Positions 58,615 through 64,000 of a DNA stretch of 64,000 nt are shown piece by piece. This stretch comes from Miscanthus floridulus (lineage: Eukaryota > Streptophyta > Magnoliopsida > Poales > Poaceae). The notes beneath the pieces are model-generated. The model was not told the origin of the DNA and made no database searches. It was given only the letters and a program-made list of their open reading frames with translations. The DNA lies in contig NC_089588.1 of the NCBI RefSeq assembly GCF_019320115.1, positions 118,511,591 to 118,575,590 of the forward strand, written 5' to 3'. The position numbers and the translations under genes were made by a program. Position 1 is the stretch's first letter. Every line of letters begins with the position of its first letter.

Positions 58615-60460
58615 TGTATTTACACCAAAATCTGAGAAAGAAGAACGCGGGAACACAAGGCTTATAAAATTGTATCATCAAGGGATCGATCAGGTGTGAC
58701 TCGAGGTCAGCTGGTTTTGATGCAGTGTCAGAATTGGCTATTTTATAGATGATGCTAGCAGACAATATCAATGGACTACGTACGAATGGCGTCGAGGGGG
58801 GAAACATGTCGGACTCTACAAAAAGGGAAAGATTAGGGTCCAAGTTATCTTAAGTTAGGAATATTTTCTCTTATACCAAAGATTGTAATGAGTCGTACTT
58901 GAGTAGGATTCATGTTTAGGTACCGAGTATAAATATTGGACCCAGACTATTGTAAAAAAGATCCAATCAATCCATACCAATTACTTTTTTCGGCTTCACG
59001 CCAACCCTTAGGAGTAGGAGTACTGTAGATCTCGGTGAGTTCTTCAACAAGCAGGGCTACATCGATCAGGTCAACCTCCAGCTTGTATGTAAGTACTGTC
59101 ATAGCTTATACTTTTGTTTGTAATGCTGCATTGGTCTGGCCGACCTCTTACGAGCTCTAGGTTAAGTTATCAGCTCTACCTAAGGGTGGCATCCTTCGAG
59201 TAGATTCATTAAGTTACCGATCTTGCTGATGTTCTTGTTGTCATTAGTTTTAGCAGTATCAACCTGCCCGATCAAGATCGATCTAGATCGGCCTCATATC
59301 CTTTTAGTCCATCATTTATTTTGTCACAGTGTGATGGTTCTTACTTTAAACGACGGATTATGTTTTATCGGCCGTTCTACTTTGATCTTGATCGTGCATA
59401 GTATGTGGCTAAGGCATGTCTGATCTTAAGAAGGTTTACTAGCTAGTTGAATTTGGTCTATAGCTCGCTATTATGGCTGTAACGATCCGGTCGATCCCCA
59501 CTATTAGCACTTTAAATCGGAGTTGGTAGATTTGCTTTCGACCAGGCGTGACCTTAGCTATTTGCTATGCCTGCATCGGCTGAATAGTCGATTGCCAGTA
59601 CCTTAACGCTTATAGTGTCTCTTCATGATTTTGTTAAATATGAATAGATCTGTTTATTTTAAAGGTTTGATCTGTTATCTTTATCATGATTGTCATCGAT
59701 CCGGTTGATCCTCACTGTTAAGGATAACATGTTAGATTTGATGAGTTTATAGATCTATCCATATTAAACAGTCGATTGTTCACATGCTGTAATCCCTTTT
59801 TCTACCTGAATTGGCTATTTTAGCTGATTCGCTTATGCTTTCACAGATATGGCACGCTTTCATGAACCTGTTGAAGTATGGTTAGTTCTATGGGTTTTTT
59901 AGGTTCTAGACTATCATCATCATCATAGCTGCATTGATCCGGTCGAACCTCATTGTTGACGGTGATAGATTAGATCTAGACAGTTCGTAGATCTATCTAT
60001 ATCAAACAGTCGATTGTTTGCATGGCATATCCCTTTTCACCGGATTCATTGGCTCTACACCACATATTGATCAAATCTAATTTAGCCAGTGATGTATCTT
60101 TGACGCAGACATGTTAATAGCTTAAGGGAAATGATCATTAAAGCTGGGTGCATTATATTCATTACTATAAAATGAATCATGACCCGCGAGCATTACAGTC
60201 CTTAACAGCCAATTTCTTTTCGTATCGGCTATTTAGTCAATTTTCCTGTTTGGCTGCTCCCGAAGCGGCAGACTTGGAACTGTCTGGGCAAAACTAGCAT
60301 GTTCCACCCTAAATTACTGATAAACTTTCTCTCCTTATCAATCGCAGGTGAAATTGACTGGCACGCCCTTGGGAATTCGCAGGATCAACTGATCCTGCGT
60401 TGAAGTTAGGTAGATCTCCAGATCGTTCCGGCTTGCGGATACCACATTTTTGCGCCAACA
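58615..60460 (+). repeat. 3' LTR of the second Tat element
   Basis: Starts TGTATTTACACC and ends GCGCCAACA. It contains TATAAAT at 58928-58934 and a CT-rich region after it. Internal GATCCGGTCGATCC-type words are repeated near 59485, 59698 and 59935. The following CATCC (60461-60465) would be the target duplication; its partner is lost in the gap. Confidence 0.75.
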
Positions 60461-60472
60461 CATCCAAAGCAT

Positions 60473-61054
60473 ATGAGTCATGAAGACCATAAGGATAAAC
60501 AAAAAGAGCAACAACAATGGCTGGAGGATATTAAGAACTTATGTGCCATTGCCATTGAATGGATGGACGAGGTTTTAGACAAGATCAACCCGAGAGTCAT
60601 CAATCCATGGGAAATCCTGGACAATAAAACATCCAATGACTGTCATAGGCATAGAATGATAGAGACAACATTTCCACCTATAGACATTCATGAAGTAACA
60701 CCCTTGGAGCTTGAAAAGGAAGATTACATTGATGAGCATGAAAGTTATTTCATGAGCACCTCATCAAATCCATGCTCACATGAGAAATCTCCTGAATCAA
60801 TTGGTCTCTCTAACATTGCCACACACGAGATCTTCAACCCCCTCATTCTCCTTGTTCATAAAGACTTTGAAAGAGTGGTTGTAGATGCATATGTTTATCA
60901 TAAATATGGTAGATCTCACCGTGTGAATCTTAAGATAGGTACCCAAAGGTTGGTGTTGGAGGGGAAACCACTTCACCAATTTGAAACACAATTAGAAGGT
61001 TTCCCAAGGACAAACTTATGTCCTAAAATAAGCATTTTTCAGGAGATAACATGA
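60473..61054 (+). CDS. ORF of uncertain origin, possibly retroelement-derived
   Basis: A 193-codon open frame starting MSHEDHKDKQKEQQQWLEDI, acidic in the middle (PLELEKEDYIDEHESYFMS). The end is basic/hydrophobic (VVVDAYVYHKYGRSHRVNLK and EGKPLHQFETQLEGFPRTNL). I recognise no enzymatic motif. After its TGA the same frame continues with AFTIL and more stops, suggesting a truncated longer protein. It lies directly beside the LTR end of the Tat element and close to another LTR, and grasses contain large non-coding retroelement derivatives with such ORFs. A domesticated or host gene is a less likely alternative. Confidence 0.35.
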   Translation: MSHEDHKDKQKEQQQWLEDIKNLCAIAIEWMDEVLDKINPRVINPWEILDNKTSNDCHRHRMIETTFPPIDIHEVTPLELEKEDYIDEHESYFMSTSSNPCSHEKSPESIGLSNIATHEIFNPLILLVHKDFERVVVDAYVYHKYGRSHRVNLKIGTQRLVLEGKPLHQFETQLEGFPRTNLCPKISIFQEIT

Positions 61055-62929
61055 GCTTTCACCATTCTGCTATGATGTCTTTGTGAAATAAGTGTAGAAA
61101 TATAATTGTGAAAATTCCTTCGGGTATTATTGTCACTAACCATTCCAGGTCTAAAGCAAAAATGATGAACAATGATGACTCCAGGTTTGTCCAACCAATT
61201 ATTATGCAACATTTAAACACAACCATCTAAACTTGATTTTGCATTAGCAAAATTCAAACATGGGGGATGGGCTTCTCTGAAAAATCTTATGCCATGTTGC
61301 TAATTCATCTTGGTTGTCTCTACCTTTAAGCCATGCTCAATTTGCTAGATAATAATCATGCTCTTTCATCTCTATTTGAATGAATCTCTGTAATGCATTC
61401 ATACCACCTTTGTTTACTATAGTATGCTTATGGTTTGGGGTATGGTCATACATCTTTTAAATTAAGCATGGTGCTTAGTTTAGAAGTGCTGATCTTATTT
61501 CCAAAGGTTTTAGTACCTTCCTAAATCAAATTAGACGCAGTGTCTCGGTTGATTTTTGAGCCAATAGTATGCTAAAGTAGATACTAGATATTTTGTTGGA
61601 CTAACCCCTATAGGACATTCTCAATTCAATTTGAGTAAGTCACGAGATAAATTCAAATCAGAGATGAAGCAAGGCACATGATGAACTCTAATAACTTTGC
61701 CCAAAGAAAACACAACTCATTCATCATGAATGAAAGAACTGTAAGTATCAAAGGTCATTCACTTTGTCCTCTGCTCAAGTTACCTTTGCCTTGAGCATGT
61801 CTGTATAGAACGTGATAAACAAAAACTATGCTAAAATAATTCTAATACTATTTTTTCATTAGCATAGAGGGGAATTACAAAATTCTAGAGGAACAACCCG
61901 TGTTTGAAAATTGTATATTCCTTCAAGTATGTGTTGTCCACTAATCTTTTGCAGGCATAAAACAATATGTGAGGCAGAAGGTTTAACAAGGTGACAAAAG
62001 ATCGAAGAGCAGAAAGATGGCATAACAAAGGGATGAGAAAGAAAAGGTGTGATCTAGGAAACAAGAAGCTCATGAACAGCTCAAGCTGCGAGACTAGCCA
62101 AACAAGGAAAGCTTCAAGCAAAAAGGGAAGGACCACCATGAGTCATCTACCCTTTATCATATGGTGTCATCACGCTCCAATGACAAAGATAACATCCTAA
62201 GGTAAATGGTCATTATTAAAAAGATTTTTTCCTTGATTCTGGTAGGCACATAAATAAGAAACAAAATATATTTGAGTTATAATTTACCTGATCAAACCTG
62301 ATTAGCTCAACATATCTTGTTTTTTAAGCTTGTTTCTAGCACCACTTTCTTGATTTCATATTCTTAACCAAATGAGATAAAACATTGCACATCTTATCTC
62401 TAGAAGATGATAGTCATAATCATGTAAAGATTGATACATTATGTAGAGATAGACAATTCTTCTTTTGGTTAAGAAACTCAACCCTTTTGGTCAAATGAAC
62501 TTAAATGCTACATGCATGCGTAATCTTCTGATCTTACCAGCCATGATATAAATGAACAAAACACACAACCTCAACTTCATATTGTTCAATGTACCTAAGG
62601 ATAGAGAGGCATAAATAAAGTTTTGGTTCTGTTGGTGTTTTCCCACCAGCAGAGCCCATGCACTTGATCTCTACCTTGTCTGTATGAGCAGGACACACTT
62701 CAAGCAAAGTGTGTGGGGGGGGGGGGGGGGGAGAACAGTCGATTCCCCAATTTCTACAAGTGAAGGTCCTAAACCTGTCAAACCAAAATAGAAACTCAAT
62801 ACCAAGATGGGTTTGATGGAAAAGGTAACATCATCTTCAGAGACACCATCACAAGCCATCTGGGTCTCTATCGCTGAGACTAGATGATGCACCCAAAAGG
62901 TCAAGGACTCTTCTCTAGTCGAGTCCTGT
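61055..62929. other. Non-coding region, probably interior of an unclassified retroelement
   Basis: No conserved protein is seen. AAACATGGGGGATGGGC at 61256-61272 resembles a purine tract. 62638-62660 can form a hairpin (TCTGTTGGTG / CACCAGCAGA). A G17 run lies at 62715-62731. No LTR pair could be delimited. Confidence 0.35.
62715..62731 (+). repeat. Poly-G tract (17 G)
   Basis: Seventeen consecutive G preceded by GTGTGT. Such runs can form G-quadruplexes, and their length is often misassembled. It may be a decayed purine tract of a retroelement. Confidence 0.8.
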
Positions 62930-64000
62930 TGTCACACCCAATTTTAAGGATAAAATTGAATGCATAAAACTCATGTATGCCCAGGGATCACTCACACACA
63001 TAAGTTGACAAATTACAAAAAGTATCATCATGGTGTATCTAACATCATGATTAATACCATCACATAGTCTTACACAAGACAGCAGAAAATAAAAAGGTAG
63101 CTCTCTCGTGGTAGCTCCCTCATGGTAGCTCCTACACAGGGACGGTCAACTGGTTGACTACAAGCCTAAAAGTCCTCTGGAAACTCCTCATAATCATTGA
63201 CATCTGTTACCCATCTGGGATTTTTATCCAAATATTGAAAGTAAACAAGCGTAAGTACTTCCCGTACTTAACAAGATAACATGGGGTTATGAAAGCTCAA
63301 AAAGGATGACTCTGGTTTACTGCGGTTAGCACTTTTAGTAAGTCAAGATTTTATCATCAACTATTATCAAGTTATGCTTAAGCCCCAATTAAACCCACAT
63401 GATCAGATATCAGAATCAATTGTATCATATTATCATCGTAGAACATCATAAATAAACAACAACAAATAACCAGTTATCCTGTGAGTTTTCTAGGCCGCTC
63501 GTGACCGTGAGCACGGCTGTTATAATAGTTTGTAACACTCTGCAGAGGTTGTGCACATTCATCCTGAGTCGTGATTCCCATATGCCCGGGTTAATTACTC
63601 CCATATCACTGCCAAGGTGAGTGAGCAGGGTACACTATGAAGCCATTTCATAGGTTTCGCTAACAAGTTAGGGCCACTAGGTTTCCTCGGTAGGTAGATG
63701 TAGGAACCCCCCTTTCCTATGACACAAATCCTTCGCGGCTATACACATAAGAACAGGGGCAGTCCTATACCCAACATGGCAAGCCCCTTTTGCACCATAA
63801 AGGTAACCTCTAACAAGCTAGAAAAGGTCCTATTACTGAGCTAAAGTCAGAGCCATGTGACCCTCATGGTTGCACTATCAGTCCTAGCTTTTGCCGACAG
63901 ATAAGTCCTTATGGAGGGCCCAGAGCATCATGATCAAAAGTCATTTGCTCCTTCTCCCTATACTTTAGTTGTTTAAAAGCAACTTTTACCTTTTCTTTCC
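62930..64000 (-). repeat. LTR of a chromovirus-like Gypsy element (runs off window)
   Basis: Begins TGTCACACCCAATTTTAAGG and aligns with the start of the LTR at 21448 (GGATAAAAT, GATCACTCACACACATAAG, TCTGTTACCCATCTGGG, CGCTCGTGACCGTGAGCACG). In reverse complement it aligns with the end of the solo LTR. It has the same orientation as the nested element at 21448-34977. The rest lies beyond the window. Confidence 0.82.

Larger units (their letters stand above)
49426..60460 (+). mobile_element. Second Tat-lineage Gypsy retrotransposon, 5' part lost in gap
   Basis: Plus-strand RNase H, second RNase H and integrase remnants run from the gap to 55456. A non-coding and antisense-ORF region follows, then a purine tract (CAAAATTGGGGGG, 58600-58612) and a 3' LTR starting TGTATTTACACC and ending CGCCAACA at 60460. 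The second RNase H and antisense ORFs place it in the Tat lineage, but the sequence is clearly different from the Tat element at 13358-39534. A solo LTR of another family interrupts the integrase. Confidence 0.82.

Overview
This window is plant nuclear DNA, almost certainly from a panicoid-type grass (sorghum, sugarcane, Miscanthus or maize-like). The evidence is nested LTR retrotransposons of the Ty3/Gypsy Tat and chromovirus-like (Tekay-type) lineages with 5-bp target duplications, several CACTA elements with grass-typical subterminal repeats, a CTCCCTC-type Stowaway MITE, a Mutator-like foldback with a 9-bp duplication, and spliceosomal GT-AG introns. There are no prokaryotic gene features. 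A run of 100 N at 49326-49425 is an assembly gap.

Layout. 1-259: end of a CACTA element. 769-8753 (+): the only good host gene candidate, an unrecognised multi-exon gene built from four copies of an exon module, ending in a stop codon and a poly(A) signal. Three related foldback repeats sit in the introns, each just upstream of a module. 9311-9640 (+): frameshifted fragment of a CAF1-type deadenylase gene. 10431-12589: non-autonomous CACTA element with a hAT MITE inside it, a ~147-bp tandem array and a tRNA-like pol III box pair.

13358-39534 (element on the minus strand): Tat-lineage Gypsy retrotransposon (CCCAC target duplication) with decayed gag, protease, RT, RNase H and integrase, and an antisense (+) Transposase_28-like ORF next to its 3' LTR. 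It is split by a chromovirus-like Gypsy element (21448-34977, GCCAT duplication). That element is split in turn by a CACTA-like transposon (25965-30231) whose interior does not look like transposon protein and may be captured host DNA.

39535-49325: a CACTA terminus, a Stowaway MITE with a Mutator-like foldback inside it, two more MITEs, and a larger CACTA (from 42513) carrying a minus-strand TNPA/Transposase_24 plus Ulp1-protease gene with premature stops and a frameshift. After the gap, 49426-60460 is a second, plus-strand Tat element. A 3.9-kb solo LTR interrupts its integrase, its antisense ORF region is duplicated, and its 3' LTR is about 1.85 kb. 60461-62929 holds a 193-codon ORF of uncertain (possibly retroelement) origin, and an LTR of the Tekay-like type starts at 62930 and runs off the window.

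The transposon genes are almost all broken, so they do not form a working system. The modular gene at 769-8753 is the best candidate for undescribed biology: its exons are nearly all phase-0, multiples of three, and open in every copy. Its function cannot be read from the sequence.
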